Notes under the pieces: model-generated | Told to the model about the DNA's origin: nothing | Database searches by the model: none | Seen by the model: only the letters and a program-made list of their open reading frames with translations | Made by a program: the position numbers and the translations under genes | Part shown: positions 1-8,436 of the stretch, piece after piece | Position numbering within the stretch: the stretch's first letter is position 1 | Layout of the letters: every line of letters starts with the position of its first letter | Origin: CALZFJ01 sp964459845 | GTDB lineage: Bacteria > Bacteroidota > Bacteroidia > Bacteroidales > Muribaculaceae | Direction of reading: 5' to 3' | Assembly: GCA_964459845.1 (NCBI GenBank) | Contig: CAYWOC010000021.1 | Coordinates: forward strand, 1 to 40,240 | Length of the DNA stretch: 40,240 nucleotides

Positions 1-53
1 ATGTGAGTTCTTCAAACAAATTGCTAAATTTGCACTTGCCAATTGAACCTACC
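1..53. repeat. Left copy of 53-bp terminal inverted repeat
   Basis: Positions 1-53 are the exact reverse complement of 40188-40240. Identity stops sharply at position 54. Read from the inside edge outward, the shared sequence starts GGTAGGTTCAATTGGCAAG. The most economical explanation is that both contig ends run into the end of the same multi-copy element, probably an insertion sequence, so that assembly stopped there. A real invertible segment or a fold-back assembly artefact would look the same from inside this window. Confidence 0.85.
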
Positions 54-95
54 CAGAAAATATTAAATCCATAAGCAAATAATTTTCAAAATCTA

Positions 96-126
96 TTGCA
101 CTATATATTTTTTTCGCTACATTTGC
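96..126 (+). promoter_or_regulatory. Bacteroidota-type promoter
   Basis: TTG at 96-98, then 19 bases, then TACATTTGC at 118-126. This matches the Bacteroidota housekeeping pattern TTG-N19-21-TAnnTTTG. A second minus-7 box, TACGTTTGC, sits at 215-223 without a clear partner. No gene begins soon after either, so the transcript would be a long leader or an untranslated RNA that ends near 430. Confidence 0.5.
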
Positions 127-396
127 AATGTGAATACGCTTGCGCACAACCCAAAAATATGATATTAATACATAATAAATGTTAATAGATTATCGGGGTA
201 TAGAATAAAAGTTGTACGTTTGCAAAAGAATTTCATCCACATTCTTTAAACGCACAATTATCGGATGAACAACTTGACGAATTATAGAGTATTGACAAAT
301 ACAACATAATACAGCAAATAAACGAAACTATCAATAACTAACAAGCAATAAGTTAAAAAACAAAAGCAACAACAAATAAGTGAATCATAGGTTAGG

Positions 397-432
397 AATC
401 CAGTGGCGCGGGAAGTGTAGCTGGATTTTTTT
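397..432 (+). terminator. Weak terminator-like hairpin
   Basis: AATCCAG at 397-403 can pair with CTGGATT at 421-427 across a 17-base loop and is followed by a run of Ts. The stem is short and the loop large, so this is a tentative terminator or leader structure. Confidence 0.3.
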
Positions 433-480
433 ATGCGAATTTTATTCATCATTTATAACAAGATATACGCAAATAAGCGT

Positions 481-488
481 TATATTTG
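481..488 (+). promoter_or_regulatory. rnr promoter, minus-7 box
   Basis: TATATTTG at 481-488 fits the TAnnTTTG element and would start transcription about 20 bases before the rnr ATG at 516. No clear minus-33 TTG is present. The 22 bases around it are almost the same as those at the promoter of the ATPase gene near 36870. Confidence 0.6.
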
Positions 489-515
489 TAGTGTAATTTG
501 GAAAAATAGAGATTT

Positions 516-2849
516 ATGGCTAAAGGTCAAAAAAATAAGTCGCCGTTCTCGGCAAAAAAAGAGCTGGAGAACAAAATAATAGATTTTTACAACAAAGAAA
601 GCCAAGTTCCTTATAACTATAAGCAAGTGTCGGCAGGCGTGGGAGCTGCCACACCGAAGCAGCGTTCGGGAGTCGTAGAGATTCTTGAAGAGCTGGCTCT
701 CGAAGGCTTCCTGATTGAGACCACTCCCGGAAAATTCAAGGCGACAACACGCACCACAGTAGATGAAGGCATATTCGTGCGCCGCAGCAACGGGAAAAAC
801 AGCGTGGTGCTGTCGGGCGAAGACGGTGAAAAGTCGATTTTCGTCGCCGAGCGCAATTCTATGCATGCACTTAACGGCGACAAGGTGAAAGTTCACATAT
901 GCGCCCAGCGCAGAGGATGCGAGCCGGAAGCCGAGGTAATCGAAGTGATTGAGAAAAACGAGCAGGTATTCATCGGCACTCTGCAAGTGGAAAAATACTA
1001 TGCGCACCTCATCACCGACAGCAAATTCCTCGCCACCGATATATTCATCCCCAAGAACAAGCTAAAAGGCGGACTCACTGGAGACAAAGCCATCGTGAAA
1101 ATCGTGGACTGGCCCGACGATGCCAACAGCCCTGTGGGCGAAGTTGTGGATGTGCTGGGCACTGCCGGCGACAACAACGCCGAGATACACGGCATTCTCG
1201 CCGAATATGGCTTGCCATACAAATATCCGGAAAACGTCACCCACGCAGCCGACAAAATCAGCGATGAAATCACCAAAGAGGAAGTGGCTAAGCGCAAAGA
1301 CTTCCGCAAGGTGGTGACATTCACCATCGACCCTAAAGACGCGAAAGACTTCGACGACGCTCTCTCGATACAAAAGCTCGAAAACGGACACTGGCAGGTG
1401 GGAATACACATAGCCGATGTCACCCACTACGTCACTCCCGGATCTGTAATCGACAAAGAGGCTTACAAGCGCGCCACATCGGTATATCTCGTGGACCGCA
1501 CTGTGCCGATGCTACCCGAACGGCTATGCAACGGCGTATGCTCGCTGCGCCCTGACGAGGAAAAACTTGCGTTCTCCTGCATCGTGGAGATGGATAACGA
1601 CGCGCGCATTTACGACACCGACATATACCGCACAGTAATAAAGAGCGACCGCCGATTCACCTACGAAGAGGCTCAAGACATAATCGAGACAGGGCAGGGA
1701 GAATACTCCAACGAGATTCTCGCCCTCGACCATCTCGCAAAGATTCTGCGCAAAGAGCGTTTTGAAAACGGCTCAGTGGAATTCGACCGCTGCGAAGTGC
1801 GCTTCGACATCGACGAGAACGGGCGTCCGGTAGATGTGTTCTTCAAGGTCTCGAAAGATGCCAACAAGCTCGTGGAGGAGTTCATGCTGCTCGCCAACAA
1901 GAAAGTGGCCGAGCGCATAGGCATTCCACCGAAAGGGAAAAAGGCTAAAGCATTCGTGTATCGCATCCACGACGTGCCAAACCCCGACAAACTACAGAAC
2001 CTGTCGGAACTGGTGCGCACATTCGGCATGAAAATAAAGACTTCGGGCAAAGCGAGCGATGTGAACAAGTCGCTGAACAAGATGCTGCATGAAGTGAAAG
2101 GACGCGGCGAGGAGAATCTGCTTTCCACTCTCGCCATCCGCTCTATGGCCAAAGCGATATACTCGACAGTGAACATAGGTCACTACGGACTTGCTTTCGA
2201 CTACTACACACACTTCACTTCGCCTATCCGCCGCTACCCCGACATGATGGTGCACCGTCTGCTTGAAAAATATCTCAACGGCGGACGCAGCGTGAATGCA
2301 GCCAAGCTCGAAGAGGAGTGCAAGCACTCAAGCGACATGGAGCAGCTTGCCGCAAGCGCAGAACGCGCATCCATCAAATACAAGCAAGTGGAATACCTCG
2401 GCGAACGCCTCGGAAAAGTGTATGAAGGCACAATATCGGGTGTCACCGAATGGGGGCTATATGTGGAAATCGACGAGAACAAGTGTGAAGGCCTTGTGCC
2501 GATACGCGACCTTGAAGACGACTACTACGAATTCGACGAGAAGAACTACCGCCTCATAGGCCGCCGCACCCACCGCTGCTACCAGCTCGGCGACAAAGTG
2601 ACAATACAGATAGCACGTGCCGACCTTGTGAAGAAACAGCTCGACTTCGCGCTCATCGACGAGAAGCATCCTGCCGGCTCGCACCGCATCGACAAAGAGC
2701 CTATCACCCAGTCGCGCTCCAAGTCAAGCAAGTCTGCGCCAAGCGGAGCAAAACCGTCGAGAGCCAAGAAAGGCGGAAAATCCTCGGCAAAGAAAAACTC
2801 ATCAAAGAAGAAAAAAGCTCAAGGGAAAAGTCCAAAACACCGTCAATGA
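516..2849 (+). CDS. rnr: Ribonuclease R (3'-5' exoribonuclease)
   Basis: RNase R degrades structured RNA processively from the 3' end in the cytoplasm and works in mRNA and rRNA quality control. The 777-residue protein has the family order: an N-terminal winged-helix segment (about 15-70), cold-shock OB domains (about 80-230), the RNB catalytic domain, and a C-terminal S1 domain (about 633-710). The catalytic signature is visible at about 268-282 as FTIDPKDAKDFDDAL, giving the magnesium-binding aspartates D272, D278, D280 and D281. The last 55 residues are a lysine/serine-rich tail typical of RNase R and likely to bind RNA. The length is normal for the family. The gene stands alone, with its own promoter 28 bases upstream; the next operon has a separate promoter. 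The start is the first ATG after that promoter. Confidence 0.97.
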   Translation: MAKGQKNKSPFSAKKELENKIIDFYNKESQVPYNYKQVSAGVGAATPKQRSGVVEILEELALEGFLIETTPGKFKATTRTTVDEGIFVRRSNGKNSVVLSGEDGEKSIFVAERNSMHALNGDKVKVHICAQRRGCEPEAEVIEVIEKNEQVFIGTLQVEKYYAHLITDSKFLATDIFIPKNKLKGGLTGDKAIVKIVDWPDDANSPVGEVVDVLGTAGDNNAEIHGILAEYGLPYKYPENVTHAADKISDEITKEEVAKRKDFRKVVTFTIDPKDAKDFDDALSIQKLENGHWQVGIHIADVTHYVTPGSVIDKEAYKRATSVYLVDRTVPMLPERLCNGVCSLRPDEEKLAFSCIVEMDNDARIYDTDIYRTVIKSDRRFTYEEAQDIIETGQGEYSNEILALDHLAKILRKERFENGSVEFDRCEVRFDIDENGRPVDVFFKVSKDANKLVEEFMLLANKKVAERIGIPPKGKKAKAFVYRIHDVPNPDKLQNLSELVRTFGMKIKTSGKASDVNKSLNKMLHEVKGRGEENLLSTLAIRSMAKAIYSTVNIGHYGLAFDYYTHFTSPIRRYPDMMVHRLLEKYLNGGRSVNAAKLEEECKHSSDMEQLAASAERASIKYKQVEYLGERLGKVYEGTISGVTEWGLYVEIDENKCEGLVPIRDLEDDYYEFDEKNYRLIGRRTHRCYQLGDKVTIQIARADLVKKQLDFALIDEKHPAGSHRIDKEPITQSRSKSSKSAPSGAKPSRAKKGGKSSAKKNSSKKKKAQGKSPKHRQ

Positions 2850-2881
2850 GACTGCCAATTAAAGATTTTTTTCCTTAATAG

Positions 2882-2913
2882 TTGTAAATACGGCAGAAAT
2901 TGGGTAATTTTGC
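2882..2913 (+). promoter_or_regulatory. Promoter of sdhCAB operon
   Basis: TTG at 2882-2884, 20 bases, then TAATTTTGC at 2905-2913: a textbook Bacteroidota promoter. It leaves a 5' leader of about 50 bases before the sdhC ATG at 2973. Confidence 0.8.
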
Positions 2914-2972
2914 GTACTAATCAGAAACTAATCAATTAATAACAAATTTTAATAACTTAATTCAGAACTACT

Positions 2973-3764
2973 ATGTGGTTAACAAACTCTTCTGTAGGCA
3001 GAAAAGTGGTAATGTCTGTTACTGGTCTTTTCTTGATCCTATTTGTGACCTTCCATGTGCTGATGAATGCTGTGGCAATTTTCTGGCCTGGTGCTTATGA
3101 TCTTGTCTGTGAATTCCTTGGCGCAAATTGGTATGCGTTAATCGGAACAGCAGTACTCGCTGCCGGTTTCGTTCTACACATCATTTACGCGTTTTGGCTT
3201 ACACTGCAAAACCGTAAAGCTCGTGGAAACGACAAGTATGAAGTGAGCAAACGTCCAAAGAACGTGGAGTGGGCTTCTCAAAACATGCTCGTCCTCGGCA
3301 TCATCGTTGTGTGCTTCATGATTGTTCACTTGATTCAATTCTGGGCTAAAATGCAGCTTCCAGAAGTTATGGGTGAAGAAGTCAATAACGGTATGTATTA
3401 TGTGTATGAGGCTTTCAAGTGCCCATGGACATTGCCTATCTACCTTATCGGATTTGCCGCTTTGTGGTTCCACCTTACTCACGGTTTCTGGAGTGCATTC
3501 CAATCACTTGGAACTAACAACGACACATGGACTCCCCGCTTCAAGACAATCGGCTGCGCTTGGGCTACTATCGTATGCGCATTGTTCGCAATCGAGGCTA
3601 TCGTGTTCACTTTCAATGGTGAAAACCTTTTGAACGAAGCCAATGAAGCTAACGTCGAGGCTCAAGCTGTCGTAGTTTCAGAGGAATGCAGCGAAGCTCC
3701 TGCTTGCTGCGAGCAAGCTGTTGAAGAAGTTCCTGCTTGCTGCCAAGACAGTGTGAACAACTAA
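2973..3764 (+). CDS. sdhC: Succinate dehydrogenase/fumarate reductase cytochrome b subunit
   Basis: Membrane anchor of complex II; in anaerobic Bacteroidales the complex mainly reduces fumarate with electrons from menaquinol. Five hydrophobic segments are visible (about 13-38, 54-78, 104-125, 152-175, 192-214), with histidines inside or beside them that suit diheme b558-type anchors. It is the first gene of the operon, 47 bases before the flavoprotein gene. The odd part is a hydrophilic tail from about residue 217 to 263 that contains a duplicated PACC motif with cysteines at 239, 245, 246, 256 and 257. From memory, family members usually end soon after the fifth helix, so the tail is an extension. 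An equally valid name would be frdC; direction of the reaction cannot be read from sequence. Confidence 0.93.
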   Translation: MWLTNSSVGRKVVMSVTGLFLILFVTFHVLMNAVAIFWPGAYDLVCEFLGANWYALIGTAVLAAGFVLHIIYAFWLTLQNRKARGNDKYEVSKRPKNVEWASQNMLVLGIIVVCFMIVHLIQFWAKMQLPEVMGEEVNNGMYYVYEAFKCPWTLPIYLIGFAALWFHLTHGFWSAFQSLGTNNDTWTPRFKTIGCAWATIVCALFAIEAIVFTFNGENLLNEANEANVEAQAVVVSEECSEAPACCEQAVEEVPACCQDSVNN

Positions 3765-3811
3765 TTATACGCTGAGTAAAATTCTATTAACAATTAAATT
3801 TCAATTTCAAA

Positions 3812-5821
3812 ATGGAAGAAATTAAGAAAACCAACGCTGCTCAGCCTGTTATCGACTCTAAGATACCTGAAGGTCCTGTCGCTGAGAAGTGGACTAACTA
3901 TAAAGCTCATCAAAAACTTGTTAACCCTGCAAATAAGCGTCGTCTCGACATCATCGTTGTCGGCACTGGTCTTGCTGGTGCTTCGGCTGCTTCTACTCTT
4001 GCAGAAATGGGCTTCAACGTGCTTAACTTCTGTATTCAAGATTCACCTCGCCGCGCACACTCTATCGCTGCTCAAGGTGGTATCAACGCCGCTAAGAACT
4101 ATCAAAACGACGGTGACTCTGTTTATCGCCTGTTCTATGATACCGTAAAGGGCGGTGACTACCGCGCTCGTGAGGCTAACGTTTATCGTCTTGCCGAGGT
4201 GTCAAACAATATCATCGACCAATGCGTGGAGCAAGGTGTGCCTTTCGCTCGCGAATACGGAGGCTTGCTTGCCAACCGTTCTTTCGGTGGCGCACAAGTG
4301 TCGCGTACTTTCTACGCTAAGGGGCAAACTGGACAACAGCTTCTTCTTGGCGCATATTCTTCTCTCAACCGCCAAATCCAACTTGGAAAGGTCAAGAGCT
4401 ACAACCGCTATGAAATGCACGATGTAGTTATCATCGACGGTCGCGCTCGCGGTATCATCGCCAAGAATCTTGTTACTGGCAAATTCGAGCGTTTCGCTGC
4501 TCACGCAGTAGTTATCGCTACTGGTGGCTACGGAAATGCTTACTTCCTTTCTACCAACGCTATGGCTTGCAACTGTAGTGCAGCTATGGCTTGCTACCGC
4601 AAAGGTGCTTACTTCGCTAACCCTGCTTATGTGCAGATTCACCCTACTTGTATTCCAGTACACGGCGACAAGCAGTCGAAACTTACTCTTATGTCGGAGT
4701 CGCTTCGTAACGATGGCCGCATCTGGGTTCCTAAGAAACTTGAAGACGCCAAGAAACTTCAAGAGGGCAAAATCAAGGGTAGCGATATCCCTGAAGAAGA
4801 CCGCGACTACTACTTGGAGCGTCGTTACCCTGCATTCGGTAACTTGGTTCCTCGTGATGTTGCTTCCCGTGCAGCTAAGGAACGCTGCGACAAGGGCTAC
4901 GGCGTAAACAACACTGGTCTTGCTGTGTTCCTCGACTTCTCTGAGGCTATCAACCGTCTTGGTCTTGACCAAGTGCGCCAACGCTACGGCAACCTCTTCG
5001 ACATGTATGAGGAAATCACCGACGTTAATCCTGGCGAATTGGCTCGCGAGACTAACGGCGTGAAATATTATAACCCAATGATGATCTTCCCTGCTATCCA
5101 CTACACAATGGGTGGTATCTGGGTCGATTACGAACTTCAAACTTCTGTTAAGGGATTGTTCGCAATCGGTGAATGTAACTTCTCCGACCACGGTGCTAAC
5201 CGCCTTGGTGCTTCTGCTCTTATGCAAGGTCTTGCCGACGGTTACTTCGTTCTTCCTTACACTATCCAAAACTACTTGAGCGACCAGATTACTGTTCCTC
5301 ACTTCAAGACCAACACTCCTGAATTCGACAAAGCCGAAAAAGAATGTATCGAGGCTGAAAACGCTTTGATGAACATCAAGGGTAAGCGTTCTGTAGATTC
5401 AATCCACAAGGAACTTGGTCACATCATGTGGGAATATGTAGGTATGGGACGCACGAAAGAAGGTCTTGAGACTGCATTGCAGAAACTTAAGGCTCTCCGC
5501 AAGGAATTTGAGACCAATCTTTACGTTCCTGGAAATCAAGACGGCATGAACGTTGAGCTTGACAAGGCATTCCGCTTGAAAGACTTTATTACGATGGGCG
5601 AACTTATCGCATACGATGCTTTGAACCGTAACGAAAGTTGTGGTGGTCACTTCCGTGAAGAATACCAGACTGAGGAAGGCGAAGCTAAACGCGACGATGA
5701 GAACTACTTCTACGTATCTTGCTGGAACTATGAAGGCAGCGACGAGAAGGCTCCAACCTTGATTAAGGAGAAACTCGAATATGAGGCTATCAAGGTTCAA
5801 ACTCGTAACTATAAATCATAA
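3812..5821 (+). CDS. sdhA: Succinate dehydrogenase/fumarate reductase flavoprotein subunit
   Basis: Catalytic subunit that interconverts succinate and fumarate with covalently bound FAD. The Rossmann fingerprint GTGLAG lies at residues 51-56. The flavin-linking histidine region HSIAAQGGINAA starts at about residue 83. The substrate-site motif QIHPT is at about 275-279, and the FAD-binding motif ANRLGASALMQGLADG is near 468. The 669-residue length fits the Bacteroidota/epsilon-proteobacterial type. It lies between the cytochrome b and iron-sulfur genes with gaps of 47 and 21 bases, so the three are surely one operon. The codon use of the three genes is biased toward a small codon set (for example CGC, GGT, CTT), consistent with high expression. 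Confidence 0.97.
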   Translation: MEEIKKTNAAQPVIDSKIPEGPVAEKWTNYKAHQKLVNPANKRRLDIIVVGTGLAGASAASTLAEMGFNVLNFCIQDSPRRAHSIAAQGGINAAKNYQNDGDSVYRLFYDTVKGGDYRAREANVYRLAEVSNNIIDQCVEQGVPFAREYGGLLANRSFGGAQVSRTFYAKGQTGQQLLLGAYSSLNRQIQLGKVKSYNRYEMHDVVIIDGRARGIIAKNLVTGKFERFAAHAVVIATGGYGNAYFLSTNAMACNCSAAMACYRKGAYFANPAYVQIHPTCIPVHGDKQSKLTLMSESLRNDGRIWVPKKLEDAKKLQEGKIKGSDIPEEDRDYYLERRYPAFGNLVPRDVASRAAKERCDKGYGVNNTGLAVFLDFSEAINRLGLDQVRQRYGNLFDMYEEITDVNPGELARETNGVKYYNPMMIFPAIHYTMGGIWVDYELQTSVKGLFAIGECNFSDHGANRLGASALMQGLADGYFVLPYTIQNYLSDQITVPHFKTNTPEFDKAEKECIEAENALMNIKGKRSVDSIHKELGHIMWEYVGMGRTKEGLETALQKLKALRKEFETNLYVPGNQDGMNVELDKAFRLKDFITMGELIAYDALNRNESCGGHFREEYQTEEGEAKRDDENYFYVSCWNYEGSDEKAPTLIKEKLEYEAIKVQTRNYKS

Positions 5822-5842
5822 TTTTAAGAAAGGAAATCAACA

Positions 5843-6592
5843 ATGGCAAATATAACAGTAAATCTCAAAGTTTGGCGTCAAGCTTCTCCTACTGCTAATG
5901 GAGAGTTCAAGACCTATACAGTGGGTACTGATACTGATACTTCTTTCCTTGAGACTCTTGATATCCTCAATGAGCAGCTTATCGAGAAGGGTGAGGAGCC
6001 TATCGTATTCGACCACGACTGCCGCGAAGGTATCTGCGGTATGTGTTCGCTTTATATAAACGGTCATCCTCACGGTCCTGCAACTGGTGCAACTACTTGC
6101 CAGTTGTATATGCGCCGTTTCAGTGATGGCGAGACTATCACAGTTGAGCCTTGGCGTTCTGCTGCGTTCCCTGTAATCAAGGACTTGATGGTGGATCGCA
6201 ACGCATTCGACAAGATTCAGCAAGCTGGCGGATACACTTCATTCAATTGTGGCGGTGCTCAAGACGCTAACGCAATTCCTATTCCTAAGACTGATGCCGA
6301 CGAGGCTATGGATTCTGCTTCTTGCATCGGTTGCGGTGCTTGCGTTGCTGCCTGCAAGAACGGTTCTGCTATGCTGTTCGTTTCGGCTAAGGTCAGCCAA
6401 TTCGCTCTTCTTCCACAAGGTCGCGTAGAAGCTGCTCGCCGCGTGAAAGCTATGGTAGCAAAGATGGACGAACTCGGTTTCGGTAACTGTACAAACACTG
6501 GTGCTTGCGCTGCTGAATGTCCTAAGAACATCAAGCTTAGCAACATCGCACGCATGAACCGTGAGTTCCTTTGCGCAAAATGTGCTGATTAA
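5843..6592 (+). CDS. sdhB: Succinate dehydrogenase/fumarate reductase iron-sulfur subunit
   Basis: Carries electrons between the membrane quinone site and the flavin. A ferredoxin-like N-terminal domain shows the 2Fe-2S cysteines C60, C65 and C68 with a further cysteine at 86. The C-terminal domain has CIGCGACVAAC at 161-171 for the 4Fe-4S cluster and CTNTGAC...CPKNI at 216-226 for the 3Fe-4S cluster. The length of 249 residues is typical. It is the last gene of the operon and is followed by a strong hairpin terminator. All cluster ligands are present, so the subunit should be functional. Confidence 0.97.
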   Translation: MANITVNLKVWRQASPTANGEFKTYTVGTDTDTSFLETLDILNEQLIEKGEEPIVFDHDCREGICGMCSLYINGHPHGPATGATTCQLYMRRFSDGETITVEPWRSAAFPVIKDLMVDRNAFDKIQQAGGYTSFNCGGAQDANAIPIPKTDADEAMDSASCIGCGACVAACKNGSAMLFVSAKVSQFALLPQGRVEAARRVKAMVAKMDELGFGNCTNTGACAAECPKNIKLSNIARMNREFLCAKCAD

Positions 6593-6628
6593 TTCTCTTT
6601 CACGAGATTAAATAAACGACAGAAGAAG

Positions 6629-6660
6629 GTGTGTCAAAATCCATTTTGATGCACTTTCTC
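6629..6660 (+). terminator. Terminator of sdhCAB operon
   Basis: An 11-base-pair stem (6629-6639 with 6644-6654, two G-T wobbles) with the 4-base loop TCCA, followed by TTTCTCTTTTTA. It sits 37 bases after the sdhB stop. Confidence 0.8.
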
Positions 6661-6747
6661 TTTTTATCACAGATTAAGCTACAAGTTTTTATACCGAACA
6701 GCTTCCCGGGATTTGGCTTAAAACCACGTTTTTCTATCCATACAATT

Positions 6748-6785
6748 AAGGCCCGCCAATGAGGCGAGCCTTGATTGTTTTAATT
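6748..6785. terminator. Bidirectional terminator between convergent genes
   Basis: AAGGCCCGCC at 6748-6757 pairs with GGCGAGCCTT at 6763-6772 (one mismatch, loop AATGA). T-rich sequence follows on the plus strand, and a weaker T-rich stretch on the minus strand. It separates sdhB from the minus-strand lipoprotein gene that ends at 6807. Confidence 0.65.
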
Positions 6786-6806
6786 TCCACACAAGTGCCG
6801 AGAAGA

Positions 6807-7676
6807 CTAATCCACCTGCACAATCAGGTAGTTGGACATCTCCCAGAATTTTGTAGGATTAGTGATTTTCAGCGTCTTCACGCCACCATTGTCTTCAATA
6901 GTGTAGGAGCCGTTAGGATGCTTGCTCAGCAATTTAGCCTTTTTCGAGTGAAGCGGAACTACCGAAAGCGAGCGTTTGTCGGCCTTTGTGAAGTAAGATT
7001 TCACATAATCGCCCTCCATAATCTTTGTCTTGCGGAGGAAACCGCTCTCTATAATCTTGTTATCCTTCAACTCCTTTTTTGACCCCACCACATAGTAGCA
7101 AGTGTTAAGCTCATTTGCAAGGCGTGTAGCCTCTTCCTGAGCCTGAACCTTCTGTGAACGCTCCGCAGCATTGACATTCGACAATGAATCCACACGAGTG
7201 TTCAATCCCTCAATCTTTATGTTTGCCTTGCGTAATTCTTCTTGAAGACCAGCTATAGTCTGCTCTTGAGCCGCAATCTGCTCCTTCATCTTCTCCACGC
7301 TCTTCTTCATTGTTTCAGAGTAAGCCGAAGATTTCTTCAATCGTCCCTCAAGTGTCTCAAGTTTCTTTCTGCGAGCTTCAAGAGCTTCCTGAATGGCAAG
7401 CATATTGGTCTTTATCTCCTCCTTCTTGCTTGGTGTCTCTCCGTTCAAGTTGGATGATGTGAGGATATTCTCCATATCCTTAATCTGGAGCATTCCGTCG
7501 TTGATTTCCGTCATTAGAGCAACCAGACTATCCTTTTCTGCGTTTACCGTCTGTAATGAATCGCTCAACTCAGTAGTTAAAGAGTCGGTTGTGTCTTGAT
7601 TGCCAGTTTTGTTACCGCCGCATGATGCGAGCAAAGAAAGCCCGACGCATGCAAATAAGAAAGCTGATTTTTTCAT
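6807..7676 (-). CDS. Coiled-coil lipoprotein of unknown function
   Basis: A 289-residue exported lipoprotein. The start is taken at 7676, because it gives a signal peptide MKKSAFLFACVGLSLLASC with the lipobox LASC; the longer frame would add 21 residues with no purpose. After the lipid-anchor cysteine comes a linker rich in N, T and S, then about 150 residues of heptad-like charged sequence that should form a coiled coil, then a C-terminal globular part containing TCYYVVGSKKELKDNKII. Bacteroidales proteins of this layout are sometimes named after the Bacteroides collagen-binding protein Cbp1; I cannot confirm that relation. The gene is 13 bases after rsmI and is likely the last gene of the acidic protein-rsmI-lipoprotein operon. 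Confidence 0.8.
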   Translation of the reverse strand: MKKSAFLFACVGLSLLASCGGNKTGNQDTTDSLTTELSDSLQTVNAEKDSLVALMTEINDGMLQIKDMENILTSSNLNGETPSKKEEIKTNMLAIQEALEARRKKLETLEGRLKKSSAYSETMKKSVEKMKEQIAAQEQTIAGLQEELRKANIKIEGLNTRVDSLSNVNAAERSQKVQAQEEATRLANELNTCYYVVGSKKELKDNKIIESGFLRKTKIMEGDYVKSYFTKADKRSLSVVPLHSKKAKLLSKHPNGSYTIEDNGGVKTLKITNPTKFWEMSNYLIVQVD

Positions 7677-7689
7677 ACTGATATAAAAT

Positions 7690-8430
7690 TTAAATTTGAT
7701 GTAAATTGTTCGAGTGTTTAAATTTAGCGTATTTGTCAACTTTGATTGTAGATTCCGGCTCTCGTCCCGACACTATAATAACAATCTCACCCCGCGGATT
7801 GTTCACTGTGAAATATTCTACAAGTTCCGATAGAGTGCCGTTATGGGTAGAATTATGCACTTTCGATATTTCGCGGCACACTGTAGCGTCACGGTCTGCG
7901 CCGAAAGTCTCCACAAATTGCTGTAGTGTCTTGAGCAGGCGCATAGGCGATTCATAGAATATCATTGTGCGCTGCTCGTCGGCAAGTGCTGCAAGGCGGG
8001 TGGCACGGCCTTTCTTTTGCGGAAGGAAGCCTTCAAAGCAGAAGCGGTCGCACGGCAAGCCCGAATTCACCAGTGCCGGCACAAACGCTGTCGGACCGGG
8101 CAGACATTCCACTTCCACATCATTCCTTCTGCATTCACGCACGAGCAAAAAACCAGGATCGGATATGGCTGGAGTGCCGGCATCGCTCACAAGAGCTATC
8201 ACTTCTCCGCCCTTCAGCCGCTCAATCAAGGCTGGCAAAGTTTCATGTTCATTGAATTTGTGATGGCTCTGCATGCGCGTATCTATGCCGAAATGCTTCA
8301 TCAGCACGCTGCTTGTGCGCGTGTCTTCGGCAAGAATGCAGTCGGCATCGCGTAGCGTATTCACCGCACGCACACTCATATCGTCGAGATTGCCCACAGG
8401 CGTAGGCACAATATATAGTTTACCGCTCAT
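7690..8430 (-). CDS. rsmI: 16S rRNA (cytidine1402-2'-O)-methyltransferase
   Basis: RsmI puts a 2'-O-methyl group on C1402 in the decoding centre of 16S rRNA using S-adenosylmethionine. The family's tetrapyrrole-methylase-like fold is recognised from the N-terminal YIVPTPVGNLDDMS, from the ILAEDTRTS motif near 33-41, and from the glycine-rich ALVSDAGTPAISDPG motif near 78-92. The length of about 246 residues is typical. I take the ATG at 8430 as the start; a GTG at 8433 is also in frame. It lies 6 bases after the acidic protein gene and 13 bases before the lipoprotein gene, so it is probably transcribed with both. Confidence 0.95.
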   Translation of the reverse strand: MSGKLYIVPTPVGNLDDMSVRAVNTLRDADCILAEDTRTSSVLMKHFGIDTRMQSHHKFNEHETLPALIERLKGGEVIALVSDAGTPAISDPGFLLVRECRRNDVEVECLPGPTAFVPALVNSGLPCDRFCFEGFLPQKKGRATRLAALADEQRTMIFYESPMRLLKTLQQFVETFGADRDATVCREISKVHNSTHNGTLSELVEYFTVNNPRGEIVIIVSGREPESTIKVDKYAKFKHSNNLHQI

Positions 8431-8436
8431 CACACT

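Larger units (their letters stand above)
54..515. other. Intergenic region upstream of rnr
   Basis: About 460 bases without a convincing gene. It is AT-rich and contains two promoter-like elements (96-126 and 215-223) and a weak hairpin followed by Ts (397-432), and then the rnr promoter near 481. A short open stretch at 204-288 reads like protein (it ends NAQLSDEQLDEL) but has no start codon and is preceded by a stop. It may be a relic of a gene tail. Confidence 0.5.

Noticed and set aside
204..288. Short open stretch that reads like protein (LNAQLSDEQLDEL)
   Set aside because: No start codon, preceded by a stop, and only about 28 codons; at best a relic.
4202..5302. 366-residue minus-strand open frame
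   Set aside because: It is the antisense shadow of sdhA, whose motifs and codon bias are unambiguous.
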